Assembly (NCBI GenBank): GCA_964019155.1 | Contig: OZ025239.1 | Location: 77,644,600-77,708,599, forward strand | DNA length: 64,000 bases | Reading direction: 5' to 3' | Source of the DNA: Osedax fenrisi | Taxonomy: Eukaryota > Annelida > Polychaeta > Sabellida > Siboglinidae | Shown: positions 13,702-26,465 of the stretch, one piece after another | How the letters are laid out: each line of letters starts with the position of its first letter | Position numbering within the stretch: position 1 is the first letter of the stretch | Program-made: the position numbers and the translations under genes | Notes under the pieces: model-generated | Seen by the model: the letters and a program-made list of their open reading frames with translations, nothing else | Database searches by the model: none | Told to the model about the DNA's origin: nothing

Positions 13702-13941
13702 TGAATGAATGAATGAATTTATTTAAAAAACACAGAATTCACCCCTCACTGGTGTATAACGTAATGAACAAACAAATACAAAATAAAACGAATTGATTCC
13801 AAAGAATTGTAGTTAAGAAAAATATATTACAATATATAAAAGGTATTATACAGAGTTTGTAGTAAATGATTTTTCAATTTAATTTAAAACAATGGGACGA
13901 TTGGATCTTGCGTATATCATATGGTAATATCCATGTACGAG

Positions 13942-13981
<40 letters not shown>

Positions 13982-14019
13982 TTTACATTATTATACATTA
14001 CGTATAAGTTTTACGATAT

Positions 14020-14071
<52 letters not shown>

Positions 14072-15440
14072 TGCAAAATGTGTTAGTAACATGAGCTTGT
14101 ATTTTATATGAGAAGAAACTATGAGCCAATGAATTGTCTTCATCTTGTTAGTAGTACATGTATGCATATAGATCGATATGTCAAGTTGTAGATCGTTCTA
14201 ACTGATATTTGTTGTAATTTTACTAATGGATCTAGATCTTTAGCTGTCAGATTAATTAGTAGAATATTACAATATACTATAGACTACCTTATATGGTAGA
14301 TAACACGTGAATAGTTACTATTGACATGTTTAAAAGTGATGAATTTACGAATTTTACGGATACGGTGAAGATGAAAATTTGCATTTCGTATTTCTATTGA
14401 AATAAATGATAAAATAAAATGAGTTGTATCAAAAATAACGCCAAGATTGTGAAATTTTTCAGTGAGATGAAGAATTTGTGTATTGAATATAAATTGGTGT
14501 TTATTGTATATTGAATATAAATATTTAATAAATTATAAATTATATATAAATATTAGTTTAGTTTTTCTAGGATTTATTTTCAGTGTATTCGAGTTATAAT
14601 ATTCAATAATGTATTTTAACAGTTGATAGGTTTTGATGTGCATCAGAATAATTTGGAGATTGAGCATCAGTGTATATTTGTAGATCATCAGCAAAAGAGT
14701 GACATCTAATTTTAGGGTAATTTTTAAATAATTTATAAATAGGTGAAATATATAGGTGTATATATATATATATTAAATACAATTGGTCCAAGAACGGAGC
14801 GTTGGGATAAACCATATGTAATGAGGAGAAGTTTTAAATGTTGAGCTACCAACTTTAATATTACAAAATCAATATTTTATATACAATGTAAACAACTCTA
14901 GGGTAGCTCCGGATATACCAATTTCTCCTAATCTTGATAGTAGGATCGTATGATTAAATGTGTCAAATGCTTCTGACATATCCAACAAAACGAGGAGTGT
15001 ACTTTCCCTAAATGATAAAATATCATTATTGATCTTAAAAATCGCTGTTTCCTACGTGCACCTGTCACATATATGCACTTTGATGGAAATGAATAATGTT
15101 ATTATTTATCAGGAATTGAGTTATTTGTGGACTGATAATTCGTCCGATAATTTTTGTAAATATTAACAGTTGTTATACATGTCGGTAGTTATTTAAATCT
15201 TCAAATTCTCCTTTTGCATCTTTAATAAATATGGAAATTGAAGCTGTTTTCACTGAGTCAGGTAGTATAGAATCGTTTAAACTCTAGATAATGAATGCGT
15301 ACGGATGAATATATACGGCTCAAGCACATATGCTAATTTGTGGAGAAGAGTAAGTGGTAGGTTAATTGATCATTAACATATATAGATATTGTAGTTCTAA
15401 TCAGTTCACAATAATTTCAGAAGATGAAGACGTGAATTTA
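13702..15440 (-). mobile_element. L2/CR1-like LINE, degraded
   Basis: Minus-strand pieces appear in the expected order. Near 15420 is SSQIVDKFTSSSEIIV. Near 15270-15180 is ILPDSVKTASISIFIK followed by DLNNYRHV. Near 15010-14890 is LVLLDMSEAFDTFNHT (RT motif A) followed by LSRLGEIGISG. Near 14830-14690 is SQRSVLGPIVFNIY then SFADDLQIY (intact FADD box). The 3' end at about 13702-13716 is an (ATTC)n tail, typical of this group. Stops, frameshifts and two (TA)n expansions (about 13948-13975, 14024-14064) break it. Confidence 0.8.
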
Positions 15441-15529
15441 TCAACAATTTGAGAGGAAGGCTGAAGTATGACATACACAATTAACTGATAGACAGTTAAT
15501 TATCGTTGTTACTTTTGTTTCAAAATATT

Positions 15530-17307
15530 TAGCGAGACTAAAGAAGAATGTATACAAGAACAATGCAATTCTATAAATGAAGATATGTCAAGAAACCGAT
15601 CGAATAAAAGATATAAAACATTAAAAATTCTCATTAAACCAAGTCATAAGAAGATGATGATTATATTTGATAACAATGATACACCCTTGGTGGACAATAA
15701 CGGACTACTGAGGAGGGGGACCGAATACTGTAATGAACTATATAACTGCCATATAAATATAAATGAAGAACTAATTAAAGTCACAATAACATCCAAGCAT
15801 GATACTTCACTACCTATACAAGAATCAGAATTGAGAAATATAATAAACACTCTGAAAAATGGAAAAGCTCCTAGTATTGATAATATACCCTGTGAGCTAA
15901 TAAAGTATGGATGGGAATTACTAGATATCATGACTTCACTATGTCAACACATTTTAGAGACAATAGAATGGCTGGCACAATGCCAAATCACTAATCACAT
16001 CATTTCCAAAGAAAGGTGATTCAAGAAATGTCTTGAACCATCGAACAATTAGTCTAATTAGCCACGCAAGCAAAATAATGTTAAACATACTTATGATAAG
16101 ATTAAACCAACAAGCTGAATATATTCTTTCAGAAGAACAAGCATGCTTTAGAAAAGGACGTAATACTGTTAAATAAATAGTAAATTACCGAATGATCATT
16201 GAAAACATCTAGGAGTTCAACATTTTGTTTTCATAACTTCATTAATTTTAAAAATGCATTCGATCGTGTGTGGCACGAAGGACTATGGCATTCTATGGAT
16301 AGTTATGGTATAAGACAATATATAACAGAAACCATTAAATCATTGTATGCAAAATCAAAAAGTACAGTCTTACTGGAAAAACATATTGGAGTTCCCTAAA
16401 CTTATATGGGTGTACGACAAAGATGTCCCCTTATCCCATATTTTATTTAATATCTTTCTCGAACAAATTATGTCAGATACCGAAATAAATAACATTTAAG
16501 TATTTTCATATGCGGTAGACAAATATCCAACCATCGATTTGCTGATGACATTGAATTAATAAGTGTTATAACTATGAACTACAATAATTGGAGTGATATG
16601 ATATGGTATGAAATTAGCTCTAAAAGATAAACACAAGTTATAAAATAAAACACCTGGTGAACAGCAGAGATGTTTACATGCAAATATCAGAATGAATGGA
16701 GAAATAGATAAATTTAAATATATAGGAGCTATAAATAAAGATGATACCAGTGAAACAGATATCCGAATTAGACTAGCCACCTCTACATCGACATTGATAA
16801 GATTGCAAACTTTATGGGAAAGTAAAAAAATAGGCTTTAAAACAAAATGTAGTCTGTATAAAATACTAGTGCCCTCAATATTACTATATGGCTGCGAAGC
16901 TTGGACGATAACTGAAAAGATGGAGAAAAAAATGGCTATTAAGTGTACATTACTTAGAGCATAAAATCAATATTTAAATTAAAAAGAAAATTAACTCTTA
17001 TGTTGGGAAGTTTTCGCCACTATTTACAATAATCAAAAAAAAAGAAAGTTGTGTTGGTTTGGATACGTATCACGTCACAATACTTTCGGTAAAACCATTC
17101 AAAAAGATACAAATCGAAGATGTACGACCTCGTGTCCGGCCAAATACGGAATGGATGGACTACATTTTTAAATGGACATCCAAAGATCTCGGCGATCTAC
17201 TGACGATGACGAATTACTGAAAAGAATGGCGACGTTGTTGTGTAAAATATTCATATTGCCCCCACGATTCAAGAGTTACGGGATAAAAGTAAAAGTAAAG
17301 TACATGG

Positions 17308-17310
<3 letters not shown>
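15530..17310 (+). mobile_element. RTE-like LINE remnant
   Basis: Plus-strand pieces in order: LRNIINTLKNGKAPSIDNIP (15830-15890), FINFKNAFDRVWHEGLWHSM (motif A, about 16235-16300), a broken RQ.CPL.P.F.YL block near 16410-16470, NHRFADDIELI near 16530, DKFKYIGAINKDD (16700), LLYGCEAWTITEKMEKKM (16880-16930), and KRKLCWFGYVSRHNTF (17045-17085). It ends with the family 3' signature ACGGGATAAAAGTAAAAGTA. It is the same family as 7815-9130 and is inactivated by several frameshifts and stops. Confidence 0.8.

Positions 17311-17355
<45 letters not shown>
17310..17355. repeat. (TA)n microsatellite
   Basis: A TA run directly at the 3' end of the LINE. Confidence 0.8.
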
Positions 17356-17357
<2 letters not shown>

Positions 17358-17920
17358 TTTAATATAATAAATAAATTATTAGAAACTAAATCAAATAAAT
17401 ATTATGCAATAATGAAATTAAATATATATTGAATAGAAAATTTATAAAATAAAAAAATATATATGCAATTATGGACGGATTTTATGTATACATTATTTAA
17501 CTTAATTACAAATCTATGGTTATATCTGAATTTAAATTAGAAGTAGGTCAATTTGTAAGCATTTTAATTATACTAAAAATTACATATATAATAAATATTA
17601 GTTGGTAATTTATTTAACTAATATCTAATAATGTATATAAAATATAATTTTATAAACAAATAAACGCATATATACACAAATATTCTTATTTAATAAATAT
17701 AATAAAATTACATAGATTAAATATACTAAAAATAAAAATATATAAAAATATGATAGTGATTAGCTAATAATAAACACGTATGACATGCGTCGTATATATG
17801 GTATGAAGATGTATTTAAGATCATATAAAATGAGAGAAATGTAATATATAAATATATTTATATAATATATTTATACAATATATTGTATATATTATTTTGT
17901 CATTGAAATAATATATAAAT
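17356..17920. other. 3' flank of transporter copy A
   Basis: AT-rich sequence downstream of the copy-A stop codon. A minus-strand AATAAA hexamer lies at 17609-17614, a possible but unremarkable polyadenylation signal in such AT-rich DNA. Confidence 0.35.
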
Positions 17921-18067
17921 TTAGTTTGTTTTATTTTCAGCTAATTTAGATATTTTTATAAAATTTTCAGTTCCGGTTGTTTTGACTAAATCATAAAAAT
18001 ATCCATCAATATTTTGTAGAAGAGAAGAGGGTGTATCAAATTCTACTATTTCTCCCTGTTCCAATAC
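17921..18067 (-). CDS. Copy A terminal exon 14
   Basis: Encodes VLEQGEIVEFDTPSSLLQNI to a C-terminal LAENKTN and a TAA stop. 147 nt, the same length as in copy B. Confidence 0.9.
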   Translation of the reverse strand, partial: VLEQGEIVEFDTPSSLLQNIDGYFYDLVKTTGTENFIKISKLAENKTN

Positions 18068-18182
18068 CTATTATAATTATAAATATATGATTTTTTACAT
18101 AATACTAACTATCAAATATTAACCATATATATATGTTTAAAATGTTATATAAATAAAATAAAATGTAAAATGTTATTCATTA

Positions 18183-18813
<631 letters not shown>

Positions 18814-18986
18814 TGGATATCAACATTAGCCGTAGCTTCGTCTATCACAATGATCCTATTATTATTAAGTAGAGCTCTAGCCAGACATAACAATTGCCGC
18901 TGCCCAACGCTGAAATTAGATCCATTGTCTACGACCAGCGAATCCAAACCATTAGATAATGTTGACACATGCTTTGTTAATTGTAC
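18814..18986 (-). CDS. Copy A exon 12 (NBD2 signature and Walker B), damaged acceptor
   Basis: Encodes [20 protein letters not shown] and [12 protein letters not shown]. By homology with copy B it should start at 18986, but the acceptor dinucleotide at 18988-18987 reads AA instead of AG. The AG made with the first exon base would cut one nucleotide in. 173 nt in the copy-B register. Donor GTTAGT. Confidence 0.85.
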
Positions 18987-19103
18987 TTATACAACATATT
19001 AATTATGATGAATTATTGTGAATTTTATCTTTAGATTAATTATATTATTATTATTAAATTTATTATTTATTTAACAGTATTGATCATATAGTAATACATA
19101 CAT

Positions 19104-19110
<7 letters not shown>

Positions 19111-19174
<64 letters not shown>
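19111..19174. repeat. (TA)n microsatellite, target of the Gypsy insertion
   Basis: The LTR element begins directly after this TA run, and TA repeats continue after its other end (23921-23945). The insertion is therefore inside a TA tract and the target duplication cannot be resolved. Confidence 0.8.
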
Positions 19175-19178
<4 letters not shown>

Positions 19179-19369
19179 ATATGCGCTACGCTTGTTTTAT
19201 ATATCTAATATAGATGTTTAAGTACTGACTGTATTTCTAGAAGTGACTTGTTGAATTTAGGATATGACTTTTATCAAATCATTCATGCATATCAACAATG
19301 GAAATATGAATGCATATGACACGCTACAGTGCACACACTTGTATAATACTAATAATATACCTTACAACA
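19175..19369 (-). repeat. LTR (3' LTR in element orientation)
   Basis: 195 bp, TGTTATATGCGC...CTTACAACA as read on the plus strand. It differs from the other LTR at one visible position (AATATGAAT versus AATAGGAAT). Confidence 0.95.
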
Positions 19370-19532
19370 GCCACCCACTACCTAAGAAAAATAGTGACCA
19401 CACTATTTGTTTATAAAAAACATTATATATATATATTTTTTTTTTTTTTTTACAAAATTACTACCCATAATATATATGCCATTACCTAAAAGTATAACCT
19501 ACACAACCCTAAACTATAACTAAAACTAAACC

Positions 19533-19894
19533 TTAATCCTTGGTTACTCTTAAATTGATCCTATTTTCCACCCTACATGTCTGGCCAAATTTAATTTTAT
19601 AGGCAGAAGTACCTTTAACTCTACCTTCAACTTCCCATTTTTCCTCACCCCAAATATTTTCTAATTTCCGTCTACCTAATTTACGTTTTTTTATTCTAAC
19701 TATAGTCCCAGCCTCTAATTCGTCTTCTTTCTTTTTGTCATTTATTTTTTTTCTAGTTAATTCTATTCTATGTTTTACTTTACTGCCGATTTCTCCCATT
19801 TTCTGCTTCGTCTCCCATAACCAATCACTGTCCGTGCCTCTCCCATACCTCTCTAATCTTAAATCAACTGGTAATTTTTCTTCACGTCCAAACA
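19533..19894 (-). pseudogene. Gypsy integrase C-terminal (GPY/F-like) module
   Basis: Begins MFGREEKLPVDL, the segment that in intact Gypsy integrases follows SPF(F)L. A basic KKINDKKKEDELEAG stretch then leads to a beta-rich tail WEVEGRVKGTSAYKI in the position of the GPY/F module. It is out of frame by one base with the integrase core. Confidence 0.85.
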
Positions 19895-20971
19895 TTAAAA
19901 AAATGGAGAAAACCCTGTTGTCGCATGAGGCATAATATTATACGCATGAATCATTTTGGGTAAATGAATCGGCCATTTGGACTTTTCTTCCGTACACAAA
20001 ACTCTTAATAAATTAATAATAGATCTATTCATGCGTTCGCATTGTCCATTACCTTCTGGATGATAAGGACTAGTCCTACTTTGGTTAATATTAAATAACT
20101 TGCATATTTCCCTAACTACTTCCGCTTGAAAATTACGTCCTTGGTCGGTATGTATTCTCTCCGGAGTCCCATAACAATAGATCCACTCATTCATTAATAT
20201 CTTAGCTACCGTAATTGCTAACTGATTTCTAGTAGGAATAGCTCTAGTAAACTTAGTATATGAATCGGTCATTACTAATATACTCTCTCTTCCATCTGAG
20301 GATTTATCAATATTAACGAAGTCTAGAAACACTAACTCCAATGGTCTAGTTGCACCTAAATATCCCATATCTATTTTAGGATTTCTACCCCCTCCCTTAG
20401 ATACTTGACATATTTCGCACTTATCTATATACTCCTTAATATCTCTATATCTACCTACCCAGGTATACTTTAGACTGATTCTCGCTACCGTTCTATCTAT
20501 ACCCTGGTGACCATTGGCATCGTGTACCCCTTGTAAGATCTCCCTAATTAACTCACGTGGAACTACCAATACCTTATCACCATTTTTCCTATTCTTATAT
20601 AGAACTCCTTCTTCTATTATGTAGTTATCATTATTTATTGACCCACTTTCTAAGTGTTTTATTATCTCTTTTAACCTATGCTCCTCCATTTGCATCTCCC
20701 TTATCTTCCCTTCCTCTATGCCTGCTATTATACTAATATCATTGATCTCTAGATCATCCTCATATAATCTTTTGAAATCATCCCCTTCTACCTCATTATT
20801 CTCCTCACATCTCCTAGATAACGCATCTGCTACTATATTTGTACTACCTGTTCTATATTTAAAACGTATTGGAAATGGCGCTAGTCTTGATACCCACCTC
20901 TGCTCTAAAGCTGTTAACTGTTTCTTATTTTCTATACACGCTACAGCGCTATTATCTGTAAATATTGTACA
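19895..20971 (-). pseudogene. Gypsy pol: RNase H remainder and integrase
   Basis: In the same frame as the preceding part, after the TAG. RNase H ends with a typical ADALSRR box. Integrase follows with an H2C2 zinc-binding N-terminus (H-X4-H then CEICQ), and a DDE core with LVFLDFVN, HTDQGRNF and SPYHPEGNGQCERMNR. It ends prematurely at 19897-19895 after TTGFSPFF. A run of seven T here appears one base too long, moving the last module to another frame. Confidence 0.9.
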
Positions 20972-22615
20972 CTATTTAGCCCCCATTAAGTAATGTTTAA
21001 ATTTATCAGTTACCGCCCATACTACGGCAAGAAACTCTAGTTTCTTAGCCGAGTAATTAGCTTGATTTTCTTCTCCTGCCTTTAATGATCTACTAGCATA
21101 TGCAATTACCTTCCTCTCCCCATCTATCACCTGGCTAAGAACAGCACCTAAACCAATATGTGATGCATCTGTCTCTAATATGAATGCTTCCTCGAATCTA
21201 GGTAATGCTAATATTGGTGCACTACTTAACTTATCTTTTATCTTCTGCATCGCTCTTTCACAGTCATCATCCCACTTAATATTTACCCGTCTACTCATTC
21301 TCTTACTTATACTACCTACCCCTGCCTCAGATTTCGTTAATTTTAATAATGGATGTACAATCTTAGTATATCCTTCTATAAACCTACGATAATATGATCC
21401 TACACCCAAGAATGACCTTAACTCCTTCAAGTTCTTTGGCCTTTTCCACTCTATTATCGTCTTAATCTTATCCGGTATCGTTCCTATCCCTTTATCTGAT
21501 ATCTTAAAGCCTAGAAAATGTATTTCATTTATAAATAATCTACATTTCCCTGTATTTAACTGAAATCCAGCTTCTTCCAACCTCATCATTACAACTTCAA
21601 TATGTCCTAAATGTTCCTTCCATGTCTTAGAATAAACTAATATATCATCTAAATAACATACTACAAATTTATACATCTCTGATCTAAATAAGTTTGATAT
21701 TACTCTCTGAAATGTAGCTGGAGCATTGGTTAACCCAAATGGCATTCTAGTAAACTCGTAGAGTCCCCACGGGGAACTGAATGCTGTTTTAAATTGATCC
21801 TCTTTTACTATTTTTATCTGGTGATATGCTGACTTTAAATCGAAAGACGAAAATACTTTAGCTCCCCCTAGTGCCTCTAATGAATCATCTATCCTAGGAA
21901 TTGGATATGCATCCTTAATAGTCTTATTATTCAGCTGCCTATAGTCTACACATAATCTAATTTCTCCTGTACCCTTTTTTACTACCACTAGTGGACTTGC
22001 ATATTCACTATTGGACTTAACTATTACCCCTCCCATCTCCCACTTAACAATCTGATTCTTCACTGCCTCTACCTGGGAAGGTATTATTCGTCTATAAGGT
22101 TGAGCGACCGGTATTTTGTCTATTGTTCTAATACTGTGTAATCCTACTTTAGCAGAAGCTAATCTATCATTATTTAAAAAAAATATTTTTCTATATTTAT
22201 AAGTTAATTTTTCTATGCTCTCCTTAAAAATTCTATTTTTACACCCTATATAAACTTTTACTATCTCCTCATTATTAATACTAACACTACTTATTCCATT
22301 TGATACCCTACTTCTTATATGAATTCCCCTACTCACTCCAGTAATCGATATAACCCCATAAGTCTGTAAAATATTCATACCTATTATAAACAATCCCTTA
22401 ATATTAGTTACTATGAAACCTACCTTCTCACTCTTCTTACCCCATAATATAATATCCGTTATTACTTGTCCCCTATATTCTAATTTAGTGCCATTTGCTG
22501 TTTTTAAATCAACTTTTGAGTTTACAGGTATTACTTTCAAGTCTAATGACCTTACCATCCCCTCTGATATCACTGAAACCTGACTACCTGTATCTATTAA
22601 ACATTCAACTAACAT
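20972..22615 (-). pseudogene. Gypsy pol: protease, reverse transcriptase, RNase H start
   Basis: A 547-residue open frame. The aspartic protease motif LIDTGSQVSVIS is at about residues 6-17. RT has the substrate-loop motif RLCVDYRQLN, FSSFDLKSAYHQI, RMPFGLTNAPATFQ and the catalytic box CYLDDILVYS (YLDD). RNase H begins with ETDASHIGLGAVL and ends early in KHYLMGAK at an in-frame TAG (20974-20972). The same frame continues for the remainder of RNase H and integrase, so the stop is an isolated nonsense change. The first ~5 residues shown are an arbitrary start; the frame is open further upstream toward the gag stop. Confidence 0.9.
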
Positions 22616-22731
22616 CCGATTTATTACTACCTTTTCCCTAGGACATCTTCCTATTAACCTATTATTATTACCTATTTCCCTTGTACCCCCCTTTATTTTC
22701 CAGGCATTCGCCCCTTTCCTAGTTGCCTGAT

Positions 22732-23150
22732 CTACTGGAAAGGTTGGCGGTTTAAATTCCTATTCCTACACCATTTACTAGTATGCCCTTCCCCTCCACA
22801 TGTAAAACATCTAACTCTGTCTGTCCAGTTACCTCTTAATCTACCTTCCAACTCAGTATTCCTCCTCTCTAATATGTGTATACGTTCCTCCAACCTACTA
22901 CCATCATTCCCTCTATTAGTTACTTCACCTATTACTTTATTAGTTTCTATCTTATAGCATATACCACCCTCCTTCACATTACTCATAGATTCAAACTCCC
23001 TCGCCATTGAGCGTATTTCAGAAAAACTTTTTTTTTTCCCTGATATTAATAAATATCGCCGTAATTCGCAGTCAAATACATTTGTTTTGAATGAATCTGT
23101 CATTAGCCCCTCCCACCCATCTACATCCTCTTTCAAACTTAACCCTATTT
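22732..23150 (-). pseudogene. Gypsy gag, C-terminal part with zinc knuckle
   Basis: Continues gag in a shifted frame (LKEDVDGWEGLM...) and ends with a CCHC knuckle CFTCGGEGHTSKWC (CX2CX4HX4C), the nucleic-acid-binding part of nucleocapsid. It terminates at a TAG just before the protease/polymerase frame. The shift from gag to pol is of the kind Gypsy elements normally bridge by frameshifting. Confidence 0.8.
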
Positions 23151-23531
23151 TTAATAATGGATGTACAATATTAATATAGCATCTATAAACATAGTAATAT
23201 TCTCCCCTTCTCGTTGTTTCCTATCAACTAGATCATGTAACCTCTCACCCCGTGACCTCCTACTACTACATCTCTCCCTTAAACTATTAAATATATGCTC
23301 TTTATTTAAAAGTTTATTGCCTAACATTGATAATTCTAATTTTGCACCACCTCTTATATGATATAAAATATACCCTGCCGCATCCTCACCCTTATGCCCC
23401 AATAAATCTACACATTCCTCAGCTCTTGTAATCCACTCACCAGCATCTGTACCCTCATTAAAATAATCTAGTTTAACATATGCTAAATCTTTCTTAGCAG
23501 GTCTACCTACTGGCTTACTATCTTCTCCCAT
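23151..23531 (-). pseudogene. Gypsy gag, N-terminal part
   Basis: Starts MGEDSKPVGRPAKK, followed by a capsid-like segment with EGTDAGEWI and a helical REREG-type region. The frame stops at 23153-23151, and the rest of gag resumes in another frame about 15 nt later. A single-base indel in the AT-rich stretch 23151-23180 would account for it. Confidence 0.8.
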
Positions 23532-23706
23532 ATCTTCTATATCCCTCTTATAACTATGTTTAATTACGTAAATAAACTAAAAATATTATTTTAAAAATAA
23601 TATTTTATTATCTAAAATAATATTTTATTATACAAGTGTATGCAAAGTAACAATATCAATACACAAACCTGTTATCCTATGTTGTATTTCAATTTCTTCC
23701 TCTAGC

Positions 23707-23724
23707 CACTGGTCCTAGTCACCA
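23707..23724 (-). other. Candidate primer-binding site
   Basis: One base inside the 5' LTR the minus strand reads TGGTGACTAGGACCAGTG. It begins with TGG, complementary to a tRNA 3' CCA. I could not assign the primer tRNA. Confidence 0.5.
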
Positions 23725-23725
23725 A

Positions 23726-23914
23726 TGTTATATGCGCTACGCTTGTTTTATATATCTAATATAGATGTTTAAGTACTGACTGTATTTCTAGAAGTGACTT
23801 GTTGAATTTAGGATATGACTTTTATCAAATCATTCATGCATATCAACAATGGAAATAGGAATGCATATGACACGCTACAGTGCACACACTTGTATAATAC
23901 TAATAATATACCTT

Positions 23915-23920
<6 letters not shown>
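23726..23920 (-). repeat. LTR (5' LTR in element orientation)
   Basis: 195 bp, the same ends as the 3' LTR and one base difference. Element transcription would start in this copy and run toward lower coordinates. Confidence 0.95.
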
Positions 23921-23955
<35 letters not shown>

Positions 23956-24050
23956 TATTATTATTAAAATAAATAATTATAGAATGACTTCATAGGTTCA
24001 TTGACTTCATAAAAATATAGTTGAATACATTATAATATATCGATAACTAC

Positions 24051-24140
24051 CTCTTTTAAGGATTTCCATATCAAATGATCATCATATTTCTTAAAGGGGT
24101 CAAGATTTTCTCTTATTGTTCCGACAAATAATATTGGATC
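24051..24140 (-). CDS. Copy A exon 11 (NBD2 after Q-loop)
   Basis: Encodes [20 protein letters not shown] and ends SLKE. 90 nt, phase 0. Donor GTAGTT. The following intron is expanded to about 5.1 kb by the Gypsy insertion; it is about 260 bp in copy B. Confidence 0.9.
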
Positions 24141-24296
24141 CTGTAATCATATATATATATATATGATGTTATTTATACATATTTATTTTAATTTCATTTT
24201 TTCTGATAAAATATAATAATAAAAATACTGAATTAATAAGTATATTAGCTTAAGTTATTTATTAATTTATTAAGATAATCTCTTTCAATGGTTATA

Positions 24297-25022
24297 GGGG
24301 AAAGTAACTGAATACGAACAGTGCCCGAATATGGATAATATCGGTATCTCAGAAACCATAAATCCTACAAAAAAATGTTTAATGAATAAAATATTCATAA
24401 TTATATAAATAGTCTAAATAAGTATTTTTTATTTTTTAATTATTCAAGATAGTGCTGATATATCCAATACACTGATTTTTTTATTACGTTTTTAAATTTA
24501 TGAAAAAAAATGTCAACTTAAAACCTAATGAATATATAAATGTATCGATATAAAATATAACACTATATTATTAAAAAATAAAGCATTCCAAAAATTATAT
24601 ATATAATTTTAATATTCATTAAGTTATACGCATATATTTAGAGGTCATATTAGTCCCTAATATGGACACTCTATATGTCTTAATACGGACACCCAATAAC
24701 CAATCAGCGCGCAGAGTATGACATTTTCTGATTTTCATAAAAATCGCGTGCGTTAAAATATTAATACCATCAATAAACCTATATCTAAAATTATTATTAT
24801 TTAGATACTTAAATTGTATTATTAATTAAAAAATAATAATAAAAATAAATAAATTATTAACTAATTAAATTAGTATAAATTATTCATAAAATTAATTATA
24901 AATAATGTAATTGTAATTTGTCTGATTGATTCATAAATAATATATGGTATATCTAGTAATCTTTAGGGTGTCCGTATTCGGACATGGGTACCGAATACGG
25001 ACACCTCCGTTATCTATTTAAT
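24297..25022. mobile_element. 'ACGGACAC'-type DNA transposon, truncated copy
   Basis: The left end GGGGAAAGTAACTGAATACG and the following GGTATCTCAGAAACCATAAA match the right end of 9501-10650 in reverse complement, so this copy is inverted. Landmarks TTAATACGGACACCC, CAATCAGCGCGCAG and the word pair GTGTCCGTATTCGG/CCGAATACGGACAC (24970-25005) are kept. The last ~150 bp including the second terminal repeat are missing. Confidence 0.75.
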
Positions 25023-25796
25023 AAAAGATTAATTCATATATTCATATATATACATATATATATTATAGTGTTTAAAAATGTAACGTCATATCTATCAAGT
25101 TTCAGATTAAATATAAGTTTTCTATGATTACGAATATGATTTTGTTTATATATTTTCTAAATCCGATGAACCCGAGATCAAAATGTAATATTTCCATCCC
25201 TCTCTTTCGAATGTTAATGGACTAGATATCAAATCAGTTATAACATTGTATAATTTATGAATGCATATACTTTTACTAAAAATTAATAAAATCAATACTA
25301 TACTTTATTATACATTATATTATTATTTAGTTTAGATTTTCAAACAAAATAATTGTTTATTGTAATTCCCATTATTAAATATATGTTGTACTATTTTAGT
25401 TTAATTCAACCTTACAATTAACATATATATATATATTACTATATGATTATGGGCGTATCTATTAAAGTGGGTGTGTATTGTTAAATTGTGTTTATTATTA
25501 TTTAACAACTTTAAAAATAGATAAATTTCTATAAAAGTTTTACATTTTTTTTCTAGGTATATAATAATGAAATACAATAGATTAAATTAAAAAATTAAAT
25601 ACAAAATATTGTTACTAAAATCTAAGGGTTCAATACGTATAGATATAATAACATAGAAATAGAATACGAATTATAATTATTATTTTCAATATTTTCATAT
25701 ATTTCAATATATATAATAAATATTAAATAAATAATAAATATTTTGATATTAAAAATAATACTGGAATACAATTTTGAATTAGCGATGACTATCTTA
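25023..25796. other. AT-rich intron sequence
   Basis: Nothing recognised; part of a copy-A intron between two truncated elements. Confidence 0.4.
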
Positions 25797-26465
25797 GGGG
25801 AAAGTAACCTAATACGGACACTTTAACAAAAAATAGTCTTAAAATTGTATGAATCAATATTTTTGTTTAAAAATTAAAAAATATTAATTAGTATCTGATT
25901 ATAGATATTATTATGATTTTAAAATTTTATTTAATATTTTTATTCAATATATAACGTGGGTGTTTGTATTCTGTACCCATATCCGAATACGGACACCATG
26001 TGTTATAATACGGACACCCTATATACCACTAGATAAACTATATATTATTGATGAACCAATTAGATAAATTACAATTACATTATTTATAATTAATGTTATG
26101 AATAATTTAATGTAATTTAATTAGTAATAAATTTATTAATTTTTATTATTTTATTAATTAATAACACAATATAAGTATCTAAATAATACATTTTTAAAAC
26201 AGTAATTATGTATATAATGTTTAGAATGTTTTAGTTTTTAATAATATAAAGTTATATTTTATAACGATATATTTTTATATTCTTGAGAAGGTTTTAAGTT
26301 GACATTTTTTTTCATAAATTTAAAATCGTAATAAAAAAGTCAGTTTATTGGATATATCAGCACTATCTTGAAAACTTAAATAATACTTATTTAGACTATT
26401 TATATAATTATGAATATTTTATTCATTAAACATTTTTTTAAGATTTTTTTAAGATTTTTAAAGAT
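25797..26465. mobile_element. 'ACGGACAC'-type DNA transposon, second truncated copy
   Basis: Begins GGGGAAAGTAACCTAATACG in the same orientation as 9501-10650. It keeps the word cluster at about 25968-26015 and the TTGACATTTTTTTTCATAAA and ATATATCAGCACTAT landmarks, but has an internal deletion. It stops before the right terminal repeat. Confidence 0.7.

Larger units (their letters stand above)
19175..23920 (-). mobile_element. Ty3/Gypsy LTR retrotransposon, complete length but broken ORFs
   Basis: A 4746-bp element on the minus strand, in an intron of transporter copy A. Two 195-bp LTRs begin TGTT and end AACA. Between them, in element order, are gag with one zinc knuckle, an aspartic protease (DTGS), reverse transcriptase, RNase H, integrase and a C-terminal GPY-like module. 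The gag-protease-RT-RH-IN order defines Ty3/Gypsy. No env is present. The reading frame is broken in gag, in RNase H and at the end of integrase, so this copy is non-autonomous unless these are assembly errors. Confidence 0.95.

Noticed and set aside
20718..21392. Plus-strand ORFs inside the Gypsy element (20718-20993, 21180-21392, 23161-23361)
   Set aside because: Shadows of the minus-strand gag-pol frames.
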